Positions 1 through 7,519 of a stretch of DNA of 20,420 bases are shown here, in pieces. The notes below the pieces were generated by a model, which was not told the origin of the DNA, made no database searches, and saw only the letters and a program-made list of their open reading frames with translations. Source of the stretch: JANQTF01 sp036835375 (GTDB taxonomy: Bacteria > Bacteroidota > Bacteroidia > J057); the NCBI GenBank assembly GCA_036835375.1, contig DAITMB010000091.1, forward strand, positions 1 to 20,420, read 5' to 3'. A program made the position numbers and the translations under genes. Position 1 is the stretch's first letter, and every line of letters starts with the position of its first letter.

Positions 1-1
1 A

Positions 2-754
2 GAAATTCCCCGACTCGTACGCGAAAAGGACAGCTCTATCTCTTTGTACAAGCATCAGGCGGTTTGTTGGCTTGACACCACTTTAAAAATGCTTGATGTA
101 AAAAGGATCAACTTTCGGTTTGATCTGAATGACGGATATTCCATCAGAGACGACCGGGTATTTATTCCCTACGAAGGCACTCAATTGATCATTTCTATTG
201 GGAGATCTGGTGTACGGAAAAAGGAAAGGTATGCAATGGCGATGTTATCGCTCGATAGCATGGCCTACCAACACGTAGGATATCACCCCAACTTGCGGCT
301 TCATCCCAACATTGCAAAGTTAAAAACCAACTACTTTTTCGCACAGGATAGGTTGGTAGATTCTATTTGGTTCTATCAATTTTATGACCTCTTCTACGAC
401 ATGAAGGCTGACAAATGGTTTTCTATTGGCCTTGAGGCAATGACAGGTCACCGAGCTGGTGTAGAAATCAGCAAAAAAGTTGGAATCGAGCAGCATTATT
501 TCATCGGAGATGTTTCCAGCAGTGATGGTATCATCAAAGTTCTTGTGAATGTTGATCTTGGATCGAAAATTTCTCCACGTAAAATCATTTACTTAGATCA
601 TTCTACATACGAAGTGGTGAGAACCGAGGAGTTACTTGTCTCCAAAGAAGACCCTCAGTCTTACCCCAGCGGCACAATTCGGTTTGTTTCAGGCAAAAAA
701 ATGGTGTCATTGGACCGAAAAACAGATAGACTGACGTATTTCAATTGGGACTGA
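2..754 (+). CDS. Hypothetical beta-rich protein, 5' end outside the window
   Basis: The reading frame is open from base 2, so the gene very probably starts before the window. The first possible start inside is TTG at 44 (236 residues), and it has no special support. The product is rich in short beta-strands and aromatic residues, with no membrane segment in the visible part. Its style recalls the 6-bladed propeller lipoproteins of Bacteroidota (DUF4221/TolB-like), but I see no diagnostic motif, so the function is unknown. The C-terminal region (EDP, then GTIRFVSGKKMVSL) is matched by a broken copy at 5357-5464, so the family was once present at least twice here. The stretch is visibly AT-richer than the kinase gene that follows. 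Confidence 0.7.
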   Translation, partial: EIPRLVREKDSSISLYKHQAVCWLDTTLKMLDVKRINFRFDLNDGYSIRDDRVFIPYEGTQLIISIGRSGVRKKERYAMAMLSLDSMAYQHVGYHPNLRLHPNIAKLKTNYFFAQDRLVDSIWFYQFYDLFYDMKADKWFSIGLEAMTGHRAGVEISKKVGIEQHYFIGDVSSSDGIIKVLVNVDLGSKISPRKIIYLDHSTYEVVRTEELLVSKEDPQSYPSGTIRFVSGKKMVSLDRKTDRLTYFNWD

Positions 755-786
755 GTTCCCTTGTCTGATCGATGGACGCCCATTTC

Positions 787-818
787 CATGAGTGGATCTT
801 GACCAAGTCCCACTCATG
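787..818. terminator. Near-perfect dyad downstream of the first gene
   Basis: CATGAGTGG at 787-795 pairs with CCACTCATG at 810-818. Between the arms CTTG and CAAG can form an inner stem, so about 26 of 32 positions are symmetric. It lies 33 bases after the stop codon at 754 and ahead of the kinase gene. There is no T-run after it, so it may be an intrinsic terminator of weak type, an RNA structure or a protein-binding site. Confidence 0.4.
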
Positions 819-969
819 ATTGAGCGGCACCAGCTTCTTCCCCCCGGTGAGTGCGAGCCCCCAATGTTCACCATCAAATCACCACTACCACAAATATTTT
901 TTTGATGAGGAAGTCTTGATCCATAAAACCCTGCTTGGGGAGTTCCCCAGAAAGTCCCATTTTTCCTGC

Positions 970-3969
970 ATGTTCCGATGGATTGTTTGGCTGTGTGCTT
1001 TTCCGGTCCTGTGCCTGCCAGCACAGCAATATGGCTTTCGGCAATATTCGTTGGCGGAGGGCGTGGCGCAATCTCAGGTGTTTGCCTTACTAGAAGATCA
1101 CCAGGGATATCTCTGGCTCGGCACGCAGGGGGGAGGTGTGAACCGTTGGGACGGCTTAGGTTTTCAGCGTTATTCTGTCAAAGATGGATTGGCCAGCGGA
1201 AAAATTCACTGTTTGGCGCAGCGCCGCAACCGGGAAATTTGGATCGGGACCTCTTCGGGCTTCTCGCGCTACGATGGTGCGAGCTTCCAATCCTACGATT
1301 TTTCGACTGGCAGGCTGGCAGTGTATGCCATGTGCGAAGGCGTGGATCAAATGTGGCTGGGGACCAGTCAGGGCCTGTGGTCCTGGCGCGGAGACAGCCT
1401 GCTGGAACCAGTAACGGCAGTCGAAGGCGTCGTCAAATCCATTTCGCAACGAGGCGATAGCCTATGGGTCGGAACCAGTCTGGGCCTTAGGTTGCTGGTC
1501 GGCGATTCTCTTCGGGCGATTCCTACGGGCATTTCTCCCACCCGACCCATCGAAGTCCTTCGGCACGACCCGCAAGGGCAACTTTGGGTAGGGGCCTACG
1601 GCAAAGAGCTGCTCTATCTCCGAGGCAATGCGTTCCACCCTTTTGCCTTGCCGTGGCAGGAGAGCGACCTGAGTACTGATTTGGCTTGGAATCGCGCGGG
1701 AGAGTTGTGGGTGAGCAGCCAAGGTCAAGGCGCTGCCCGTTGGTCGCCGAGTGAGGCAGCCTGGGTTACTTTCGGGAGCGCGGAGGGCTTGCCCAATCGA
1801 TATGTGAAAACCCTGCTGGTGGACAGCCGCGACCATGTGTGGATGGGAACCTCGGGCAGCGGCTTGTGTCGCTACACGGGCCTTCCTTTTGTGCACGTAG
1901 ATCGGCAGCGTGGCCTGCCAGAGCAAGCCGTGTATGCTTTGCTGGAAGATCGGGACTGTCGCATTTGGATGGGAAACGGCCAAACGCTGGGCTACCTGGA
2001 AGGAGAGCGATTTGTGAATTTGAACCAACATCCTGGGTTTCAGCGAAGCAAATTCAAGTCGATGTTGCAGGATCGGGCTGGCAGAATTTGGTTGGGAAGT
2101 GAAGGAAAAGGTGTCGCACTCTATACCGATAGTACGTTCCTATGGTTTGATCAGCAACACGGGCTCTCGAGTGACTGGGTGCGAAGCCTCGCAGAAGCAC
2201 CCGATGGCAGCCTGGTGGTGGGCACGGCCAACAGCGGCCTGTGCAGCATTCGTCTGAGAGAAGATAGCCTAGCGCAAGACTGGGAAATCCAGTGTAGCCG
2301 CATTCAACCTAGCCTTCCCGAGGCCAATATCAATCAAATTTTGTATGATCGGGCAGGACATCTCTGGGTCGCCACGCGAAATCTGGGGCTGCTAGAGCAA
2401 TGGCCAGATGGGCGCTGGAAGCGGCACTTGCTGGAAGCGGGTCCGGCAGCACGAACCCTTCGTTCCCTCGCATTCGGAGATCAGGGAAGAATCTGGATTG
2501 GGACGGAAGATGCCGGACTTCTGCGAGCGACGCCGAGTGGTGACAGCCTCGCCTGGCTGTGGTATCGGGATGAATTGCCCTCGGAAATTGTGTATTTGCT
2601 GGCCTTTGATGAATATGGATCCCTCTGGATCGGCACGGAACAGGGCATGGACCGAGCTACGCTGGATGAAGACGGTAACGTGATCGATGTAGCTCATTTT
2701 GCGCAGGAAGAGGGATTTTTGGGGATAGAGACCTGCCAAAATGCTGCCCTCATGGACCGCGAAGGACGGATGTGGTTTGGTACGGTGAATGGCGTGGGAC
2801 GCTGGCAAGCTGGCCTGAATCGGCCACAAGGCATGGCCCCCAAGCTGTTGGTGGAGGAGGCGCGGCTGTTTTACACGCCGCTCGCAGAGACTTCCTACCG
2901 CAGCGCCATGGGCGCTTGGGGGGAGATCTTCGAAAAGCTCGTTCTCTCTCACCGAAACAATCACCTGAGCTTTGACCTCTTGGGCATCGACCACGATCGT
3001 CCTTCGGAGGTATTGTATCAGTGGCGTCTGGTAGGCTCGGAGCTGGATTGGTCACCGCCTAGCAAACGACGGAGCACCACGTTTTCGAATTTGCCGCCAG
3101 GCGACTACCTCTTTTTGGCGCGGGCAGGCTTGCCCGAGGGGCCTTGGAGTGCGCCTGTGGAGGTTGCTTTTGAAATCCTACCCCCGTTTTGGGCGAGGTG
3201 GTGGTTTAGGATCGGGAGCTTGACCCTGCTCTTGCTTGTGTTGGGCGGAGTCTTTCGCTTTCGGCTGAATCAAGTGCGGACGCGCTCCGAGGCGGAGCGC
3301 CAACGGATCCAATTGGAGAGAGACATGCTGGAGCTGGAGCAAAAAGCGCTACGGCTTCAGATGAATCCCCACTTTATTTTCAATGCGCTCAATTCTATTC
3401 AGGGGCTCATCATCCGGGAAGATCCCCAATCGGCTCGCTACTACCTCGCCAAGTTTTCGCGCCTCATGCGCCAAGTGCTGGAAAATTCGCGCCACCCACA
3501 AGTTTCCCTCGACGAAGAACTTCAGGTGCTGGAAGATTATTTGGCCTTAGAACAATTCAGCCGCGGAGGAGCCTTCACCTATACCATTGGGCTGGGAGAG
3601 GAAATTGATGCCGAAGAAGAACGCCTGCCGCCCATGTTGCTACAGCCGTTTTTGGAGAATGCCATCATTCACGGCATTGCCCATCTCACGGATCGTGCAG
3701 GGATCGTCTCGGTGCACATCACGCGGCGGGGCGATCATCTCCACTGCGAAATCACTGACAATGGCGTGGGTCGCCAACGAGCCAGCCACATCAAAAGCCA
3801 ACAACAAGCGCAGCACAAATCCATGGCGCTGCAAGTGACCCAAGAGCGTTTGGAAAGATTGGCCTTGGCCCGACATGCCTTGCCTCATTTGCAGGTAGAA
3901 GATCTTGTGCTGCCAGATGGCCGCCCGGCTGGCACCAAGGTGGTGCTGCGAATATTCGTGGGTGTGTAA
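970..3969 (+). CDS. Two-component sensor histidine kinase with periplasmic propeller (Reg_prop/Y_Y_Y/LytS type)
   Basis: The predicted product is a 999-residue inner-membrane kinase that senses an unknown signal outside the cytoplasm. ATG at 970 is chosen over an upstream in-frame TTG at 820 because it gives a clean signal peptide (MFRWIVWLCAFPVLCLPA). Residues ~20-620 hold many Reg_prop repeats of the form 'GxLWIGT...GLxRxxG', expected to fold as two 7-bladed propellers. A Y_Y_Y-like beta-sandwich follows at ~665-730, and one transmembrane helix at ~745-767. The LytS-type kinase core has its phospho-acceptor His at residue 801 in MNPHFIFNALNSIQ. The ATP-binding N box LLQPFLENAIIHG is at ~890 and the G box DNGVG at ~930. 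Such kinases usually pair with a LytTR regulator, but none lies within the window. Both neighbours are unrelated, so the partner must be encoded elsewhere. Confidence 0.95.
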   Translation: MFRWIVWLCAFPVLCLPAQQYGFRQYSLAEGVAQSQVFALLEDHQGYLWLGTQGGGVNRWDGLGFQRYSVKDGLASGKIHCLAQRRNREIWIGTSSGFSRYDGASFQSYDFSTGRLAVYAMCEGVDQMWLGTSQGLWSWRGDSLLEPVTAVEGVVKSISQRGDSLWVGTSLGLRLLVGDSLRAIPTGISPTRPIEVLRHDPQGQLWVGAYGKELLYLRGNAFHPFALPWQESDLSTDLAWNRAGELWVSSQGQGAARWSPSEAAWVTFGSAEGLPNRYVKTLLVDSRDHVWMGTSGSGLCRYTGLPFVHVDRQRGLPEQAVYALLEDRDCRIWMGNGQTLGYLEGERFVNLNQHPGFQRSKFKSMLQDRAGRIWLGSEGKGVALYTDSTFLWFDQQHGLSSDWVRSLAEAPDGSLVVGTANSGLCSIRLREDSLAQDWEIQCSRIQPSLPEANINQILYDRAGHLWVATRNLGLLEQWPDGRWKRHLLEAGPAARTLRSLAFGDQGRIWIGTEDAGLLRATPSGDSLAWLWYRDELPSEIVYLLAFDEYGSLWIGTEQGMDRATLDEDGNVIDVAHFAQEEGFLGIETCQNAALMDREGRMWFGTVNGVGRWQAGLNRPQGMAPKLLVEEARLFYTPLAETSYRSAMGAWGEIFEKLVLSHRNNHLSFDLLGIDHDRPSEVLYQWRLVGSELDWSPPSKRRSTTFSNLPPGDYLFLARAGLPEGPWSAPVEVAFEILPPFWARWWFRIGSLTLLLLVLGGVFRFRLNQVRTRSEAERQRIQLERDMLELEQKALRLQMNPHFIFNALNSIQGLIIREDPQSARYYLAKFSRLMRQVLENSRHPQVSLDEELQVLEDYLALEQFSRGGAFTYTIGLGEEIDAEEERLPPMLLQPFLENAIIHGIAHLTDRAGIVSVHITRRGDHLHCEITDNGVGRQRASHIKSQQQAQHKSMALQVTQERLERLALARHALPHLQVEDLVLPDGRPAGTKVVLRIFVGV

Positions 3970-4029
3970 GGAGTGGCTGTGACTGACGGAAACGACAGGC
4001 AGAAGCTACTTTTCTGCTCAGATTTACAA

Positions 4030-4052
4030 AAATCCCAAAAATGTTGGGATTT
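4030..4052 (+). terminator. Probable terminator of the sensor kinase gene
   Basis: AAATCCCA at 4030-4037 and TGGGATTT at 4045-4052 form a perfect 8-bp stem with a 7-base loop, followed by a T-rich stretch (TTATTCACTTTTATTAG). It sits 60 bases after the kinase stop and before the Rpn gene. The stem is AT-rich, so efficiency is uncertain. Confidence 0.5.
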
Positions 4053-4099
4053 ATTCACTTTTATTAGTGTTTATCTCTGCTTCTTGGTAGCTTTCCCTC

Positions 4100-5185
4100 A
4101 TGTCAGACATCTCCCATCACCCACATGACCGCTTTTTCAAGAGCGTGTTTTCTCAGCCAGAGGTGGTGAGGGAGTTTATCCATGAGTTTTTGCCAACAGG
4201 CTTGGCGCAGAAGCTCCACCTCGACAGCCTCCAGCGGCAAGCAGAAAGCTATCTCGACAAAAACCTCAAGGCCCACCTTACGGATATCGTGTACACCTGC
4301 GGCTACGGCAAGGCAGCGGTCACAGTGACCCTGCTCTTCGAGCACAAGAGCTACGTCCCGCAGATTCCCTGGCTACAACTGCTTCGGTATCTGGTCAATG
4401 CCTATCAGGCCCAGGCCAGTCAAGAAAAGTTCTCCGGCAAACTTCGCCCCGTGATCCCCCTCATCGTCTACCACGGAACGCAAAGCTGGAAAATCAAGCC
4501 ATTGGAAAGCTACTTCGAAGGCATTGATGAGCTTCTACGGCCCCACTTACCCCATTTCGAGTACCTGCTCACCGACCTGAATCGCTATAGCGAGGAGGCG
4601 CTGATGGAGATGAACGGGACCTGGCTGAAGCACGCCTTTCTCGCCCTGAAAATCAGCCGTCGGAAAACCATTTTTCCCAAGATGAAAGAGCTACTCCACG
4701 CCCTCCTGTTCCACGACGGAAATGCCGACAATAATAAAGGCGGAAGTGAAAAATTGAGTGGCTTCGCTTATCGAGTTATCGTATATTTATTTCAGACTGT
4801 AAAGCCAAAAGAACAGATGATGAACGCAATCGATCAACTCAGCAAACCCGCCAAAGAGAAGGCCATGAGCCTCTACGACACGATATTTTTCCAAGGAGAA
4901 GCCAAGGGCATCGAGAAAGGAATCCAGCAAGGCATCGAGAAAGGAATCCAAGTCGGAATCGAGAAGGGTATCGAGAAGGGAATCGAGAAGGGTATCGAGA
5001 AAGGAATGGAGAAGGGGGAAGAGAAAGGTCTCAATAAGAAGGGCTTCCTTGTCTTCAAAAAGGGCCTGCTCATGGGGCTGGACATAGAAACCCTGAAGCA
5101 ATTGACCGGCATTTCTACAAAGAAAGCACTGGCTTGGAAATCACTGCTCGACGCCAACCCCAGCGCCGAGTTTCCCGAGGGCTGA
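4100..5185 (+). CDS. Rpn family recombination-promoting nuclease / YhgA-like putative transposase (PD-(D/E)XK)
   Basis: The product is a 361-residue protein of the Rpn (YhgA/transposase_31) family. Known members are DNA endonucleases that promote recombination, and some act in phage defence. The family opening is visible as HPHDRFFKSVFS (residues 7-18). The PD-(D/E)XK core is visible as Asp62 (TDIVY) and Glu81-x-Lys83 (LLFEHKSY). After the nuclease domain and a helical region comes a tail of eleven four-residue units, mostly GIEK, at residues 270-313 (bases 4907-5038), then a short C-terminal domain. An internal ATG at 4865, preceded by the purine stretch AAAGAGAAGG, could start a 106-residue C-terminal product like the RpnS antitoxins of enterobacteria. 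Part of the gene is repeated at 5220-5351. No transposon ends are visible around it. Confidence 0.9.
   Translation: MSDISHHPHDRFFKSVFSQPEVVREFIHEFLPTGLAQKLHLDSLQRQAESYLDKNLKAHLTDIVYTCGYGKAAVTVTLLFEHKSYVPQIPWLQLLRYLVNAYQAQASQEKFSGKLRPVIPLIVYHGTQSWKIKPLESYFEGIDELLRPHLPHFEYLLTDLNRYSEEALMEMNGTWLKHAFLALKISRRKTIFPKMKELLHALLFHDGNADNNKGGSEKLSGFAYRVIVYLFQTVKPKEQMMNAIDQLSKPAKEKAMSLYDTIFFQGEAKGIEKGIQQGIEKGIQVGIEKGIEKGIEKGIEKGMEKGEEKGLNKKGFLVFKKGLLMGLDIETLKQLTGISTKKALAWKSLLDANPSAEFPEG
4907..5038 (+). repeat. 12-bp tandem repeat encoding (GIEK)n
   Basis: Eleven in-frame 12-base units of roughly GGNATCGAGAAR encode GIEK, GIQQ, GIEK, GIQV, four GIEK, then GMEK, GEEK and GLNK. The central units are nearly identical, so copy number probably varies by slippage or unequal recombination. 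Such Gly/Lys/Glu repeats are common at the C-terminus of Rpn-type proteins. Confidence 0.9.
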
Positions 5186-5219
5186 CGGCGAAAGAGGATC
5201 AGGAGAACGGAGCTGTGTG

Positions 5220-5351
5220 ATGGGATCATTATTCGAAACGATCACGCCAAAAGAACAGATGATGAGCGCAATCGATCGACTCAGCAAGCCCGCCAAAGAG
5301 AAGGCCATGAGCCTCTACGACGACATCTGCAATAGCCTGCGCAGAAAATAG
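5220..5351 (+). pseudogene. Fragment of an Rpn nuclease gene
   Basis: Bases 5247-5321 match 4805-4879 of the intact Rpn gene at 72 of 75 positions by direct reading. The frame can be read from an ATG at 5220 as a 43-residue peptide ending in a stop at 5349. It shares PKEQMM, then LSKPAKEKAMSLYD, with the parent. Similarity fades upstream (LFET for LFQT) and stops at SLYD, before the point where the GIEK tail would start. The nuclease core and the tail are both missing. It is read as a remnant of a second Rpn copy or a partial duplication. Expression of the 43-residue ORF is possible but unsupported. Confidence 0.85.
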
Positions 5352-5356
5352 CCATT

Positions 5357-5464
5357 TACAAAGTTTTGATAACCAGTGAGTTTCTGATTTCTTGAGAAGA
5401 TCCAAACGGTACGATTTGGTTTGTTTCGGGAAAAATAATGGTATCGTTATTCAAAAAACATTGA
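5357..5464 (+). pseudogene. Decayed C-terminal remnant of a paralogue of the first gene
   Basis: The frame reads YKVLITSEFLIS-stop-EDPNGTIWFVSGKIMVSL and ends at a stop at 5462. It aligns with residues encoded at 608-712 of the window's first gene (YEVVRTEELLVSK, EDP, GTIRFVSGKKMVSL), with one in-frame TGA at 5393 and four codons missing. Many of the base differences fall at third codon positions, so the copy diverged while still coding and decayed later. It begins within a few bases of the end of the Rpn fragment. Confidence 0.8.
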
Positions 5465-5703
5465 TCTCTAGTTTTTTTAACGAGACTAAAATCTTCATAC
5501 AATCATGTATCTCCTCGGATTCAGTGAGTAGATTTATGACAAAATTCGTACCTGTGGTGTTTCAGGAATATGGTATCGGAGCCAAAGCCTGATGGCTCGA
5601 TTTTTTCAAAAAGCAGTACAATCCCAAAAACATTCAGTTTCTTCGTGCAATTCATTCCCAGAAGATCGCTCCCCGCTATCGCTCAAAACTCATTCCTTTT
5701 CAG

Positions 5704-6171
5704 ATGTGGCACGACCTTTTTCCTTCAAATTTCACGGATGTTGAACTGGCTGAATTAAAACACCTGGAAGGAAAAATACTGGAGCGGGTGTATTACACCG
5801 TGTGGAAAAACCTAAGCTCGGCAGGAGATCAATACCAGGCGCTGGACTGGATCGAGCTGGTGTTTTCCGATGGACAGGAGATTGCATTTACTGCTGGGGA
5901 GCATAGCGATGGACTGCAAATCCGCGAATTTTTCTTTGCGTTGGAGCAAACCAAGATTCAGCAACAGTTTCGCGGGCAAGTCCGGCTGGAGCGCATGGAG
6001 GTGAGTGGCGGAGAAGTGTGGAAAGAAGCCATTGGCCAACGACTCCTCGCGCTGGGCATGGTGGAAAGGCCAGATGGCCTGATTCAAAACAACCAGCTTC
6101 AACTGAATTTCTCGGGCATCGTCTTGGCCCTTGGCCTCCATGAAGAAGGGATGACCGTGAGCCGGATTTAG
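5704..6171 (+). CDS. Hypothetical protein
   Basis: The product is a 155-residue protein that looks cytoplasmic, with no signal peptide or membrane segment. I do not recognise the family. It has a mixed alpha/beta look: an N-terminal helix around LEGKILERVYYTVW, then strands around residues 48-66 (LDWIELVFSDGQEIAFTAG) and a C-terminal stretch LQLNFSGIVLALGLHEEGM. Codon use resembles that of its GC-rich neighbours. The frame is open upstream to a stop at 5590 but holds no ATG, GTG or TTG, so ATG at 5704 is the first usable start. A one-base change in the T-run at 5601-5606 would instead join it to an ATG at 5570, so the gene may be N-terminally truncated. Confidence 0.75.
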   Translation: MWHDLFPSNFTDVELAELKHLEGKILERVYYTVWKNLSSAGDQYQALDWIELVFSDGQEIAFTAGEHSDGLQIREFFFALEQTKIQQQFRGQVRLERMEVSGGEVWKEAIGQRLLALGMVERPDGLIQNNQLQLNFSGIVLALGLHEEGMTVSRI

Positions 6172-6241
6172 GGTAGGACCAATCTAATCAGCCGATCAAG
6201 TCAGTTTATCAGCTTATTCGACCCTTTTCACTCGACGACAG

Positions 6242-6826
6242 ATGAGTACATTTTGGTTTTATTTCAGTTTCGGATTTGAGCACATTCTCGATCCCGGCGG
6301 CTACGACCACATGTTGTTTTTGCTGGTGCTCTGTGCTGGCTATCCAGCTTCGGCGTGGCGCAGAATCCTGATTTTGGTCACAGCCTTCACCCTGGGTCAC
6401 TCGGTGACCTTGGGCCTCGGTGCCGCAGGGGTGATACTTCTGCCGTCCGAAATTGTGGAATTTCTCATTCCTCTCACCATTTTGATCACCGCTGTGGATG
6501 TGCTGCTGCATCACCGCGAAGCGATTTCCTCAGGAGCAGCCATGCAGCGCAACTATGTGTTGGCTGGGCTGTTTGGCCTCATCCACGGCATGGGATTTTC
6601 CGGACAATTTCTGGAGTTGGAGACAAACAACAACCTGCTGGCGACTTGGTTGCCCTTCAACCTGGGCATCGAAGCCGGACAGGTCCTCTTTGTCTTGGCT
6701 ATTGTTGTGATCGCGAGGGACCTAGACCGCGCAGGAGGGCTGCGGTTGTCCTATTGGAAATCGCGGGTGTCCGTGATCGTGGGTCTGCTATCGCTGTGGA
6801 TGATGTATGAGCGCTGGCCCTGGTAA
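6242..6826 (+). CDS. HupE/UreJ-family membrane protein
   Basis: The product is a 194-residue integral membrane protein with about six helices. It matches the HupE/UreJ_2 family in order: FEHILDPGGYDHMLFLLVL near the start, FTLGHSVTLGLG at ~47-58, FGLIHGMGFSGQF at ~111-123, and FNLGIEAGQVLFVLA near residue 140. The conserved His and Asp in these helices are the metal-passage residues proposed for HupE nickel/cobalt permeases. The substrate here is unknown. There are no urease or hydrogenase genes nearby, so nickel is only one option. It converges on the DUF3299-like gene, whose stop lies 23 bases away. Confidence 0.9.
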   Translation: MSTFWFYFSFGFEHILDPGGYDHMLFLLVLCAGYPASAWRRILILVTAFTLGHSVTLGLGAAGVILLPSEIVEFLIPLTILITAVDVLLHHREAISSGAAMQRNYVLAGLFGLIHGMGFSGQFLELETNNNLLATWLPFNLGIEAGQVLFVLAIVVIARDLDRAGGLRLSYWKSRVSVIVGLLSLWMMYERWPW

Positions 6827-6849
6827 AAGCTAAAAATCGTCTGAGGGTG

Positions 6850-7287
6850 CTATTCTGCTACCGGAACGGCATTTTCCAAGGAATAATTGAGGCCAAATTG
6901 GTCGTTGCTCAGACGAAAAGTGCCGCGAAACGTCACGACTTCATCGGTGCTGTATCGTCGCTTCGTGGAGCTGAGCTTGAGGTCCATGATGGATTCCTTG
7001 CTGCCGCCCCCACAGAAAAAGCAAGCACTGTAAGGAAATGCGGACAAAGCATAGGCAGTGCCTTCGGTGTCCATCGGCAACACATAGCCCTTGATTTCGA
7101 GGGTTTTGCCATCCATGTCCAAGAGCGATTGGCCATAGTGAGGCTTCATGTACACATAGCCGGCGTCGGTGTCGAAGGTCGTGGTGTATCGGACATCGAG
7201 AAGCTGTTCCCATTCGATGCGATCTTGGGCAGAAAGAAGGGTGCCAATAGAGGCGAGGAGAGCGAAAACCAGAATTCTTGCGATCAT
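6850..7287 (-). CDS. Secreted DUF3299-like protein
   Basis: The product is a 145-residue exported protein with a signal peptide at 1-20 (MIARILVFALLASIGTLLSA, then QD). The mature part reads WEQLLDVRY, GYVYMKP, DGKTLEIKGYVLPMD, then FPYSACFFCGG with Cys89 and Cys92. This order fits the DUF3299 family. Members in proteobacteria occur in zinc-responsive or transport operons, so the CxxC pair and its HupE-like neighbour suggest metal handling, which is inference. The function is not established. It is transcribed towards the HupE-like gene and away from lgt. Confidence 0.75.
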   Translation of the reverse strand: MIARILVFALLASIGTLLSAQDRIEWEQLLDVRYTTTFDTDAGYVYMKPHYGQSLLDMDGKTLEIKGYVLPMDTEGTAYALSAFPYSACFFCGGGSKESIMDLKLSSTKRRYSTDEVVTFRGTFRLSNDQFGLNYSLENAVPVAE

Positions 7288-7519
7288 TTTGTCAGAGTAA
7301 TTTGCGCCTTGCGAGCCGAACGCTGATATTGTAATTGTTTTTCCACCAGAATGAAAAAGCAGGCGGGCTGGCTCCCTAGATTTTGCCGAAAAAAATCAAA
7401 TGAAGCAGCCCTCAAATAGGAAACGTCACCTGGCAAGCCTTCAGGCGCCTGCGCATTTTTGAAACGCCCCTGCTTGAACGAAAGCCTGAATCTCGTACTC
7501 GAGTGGGCCATTTCGGCGA

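Larger units (their letters stand above)
5186..5703. other. Gene-poor stretch with two fused gene remnants
   Basis: There is no intact gene over 518 bases. The left part (5220-5351) is a fragment of the Rpn gene. The next part (5357-5464) is the broken C-terminus of a paralogue of the window's first gene. From about 5465 to 5700 the DNA is AT-rich and without recognisable content, except for an open frame leading into the gene at 5704. I see no insertion sequence, inverted terminal repeat or target duplication that would explain the junctions. Confidence 0.75.

Noticed and set aside
936..949. Short palindrome TGGGGAGTTCCCCA just before the kinase start
   Set aside because: The two-base centre is too tight for an RNA hairpin, and a single short palindrome has no further support as an operator.
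820..969. N-terminal extension of the sensor kinase from a TTG at 820
   Set aside because: The added 50 residues would bury the signal peptide that starts at the ATG at 970.
1462..2031. Minus-strand open frame of 189 residues inside the kinase gene
   Set aside because: It lies opposite regular propeller repeats and shows only their mirrored periodicity.
4100..5464. Insertion sequence or transposon built around the Rpn gene
   Set aside because: Although the family is sometimes annotated as a transposase, I find no terminal inverted repeats or target duplication around the gene.
5540..5590. Possible second weak copy of the GTIxFVSGK segment (GTGTTTCAGGAATATGGTATCGG)
   Set aside because: Only a few bases match, and the translation does not align, so chance is the simpler explanation.
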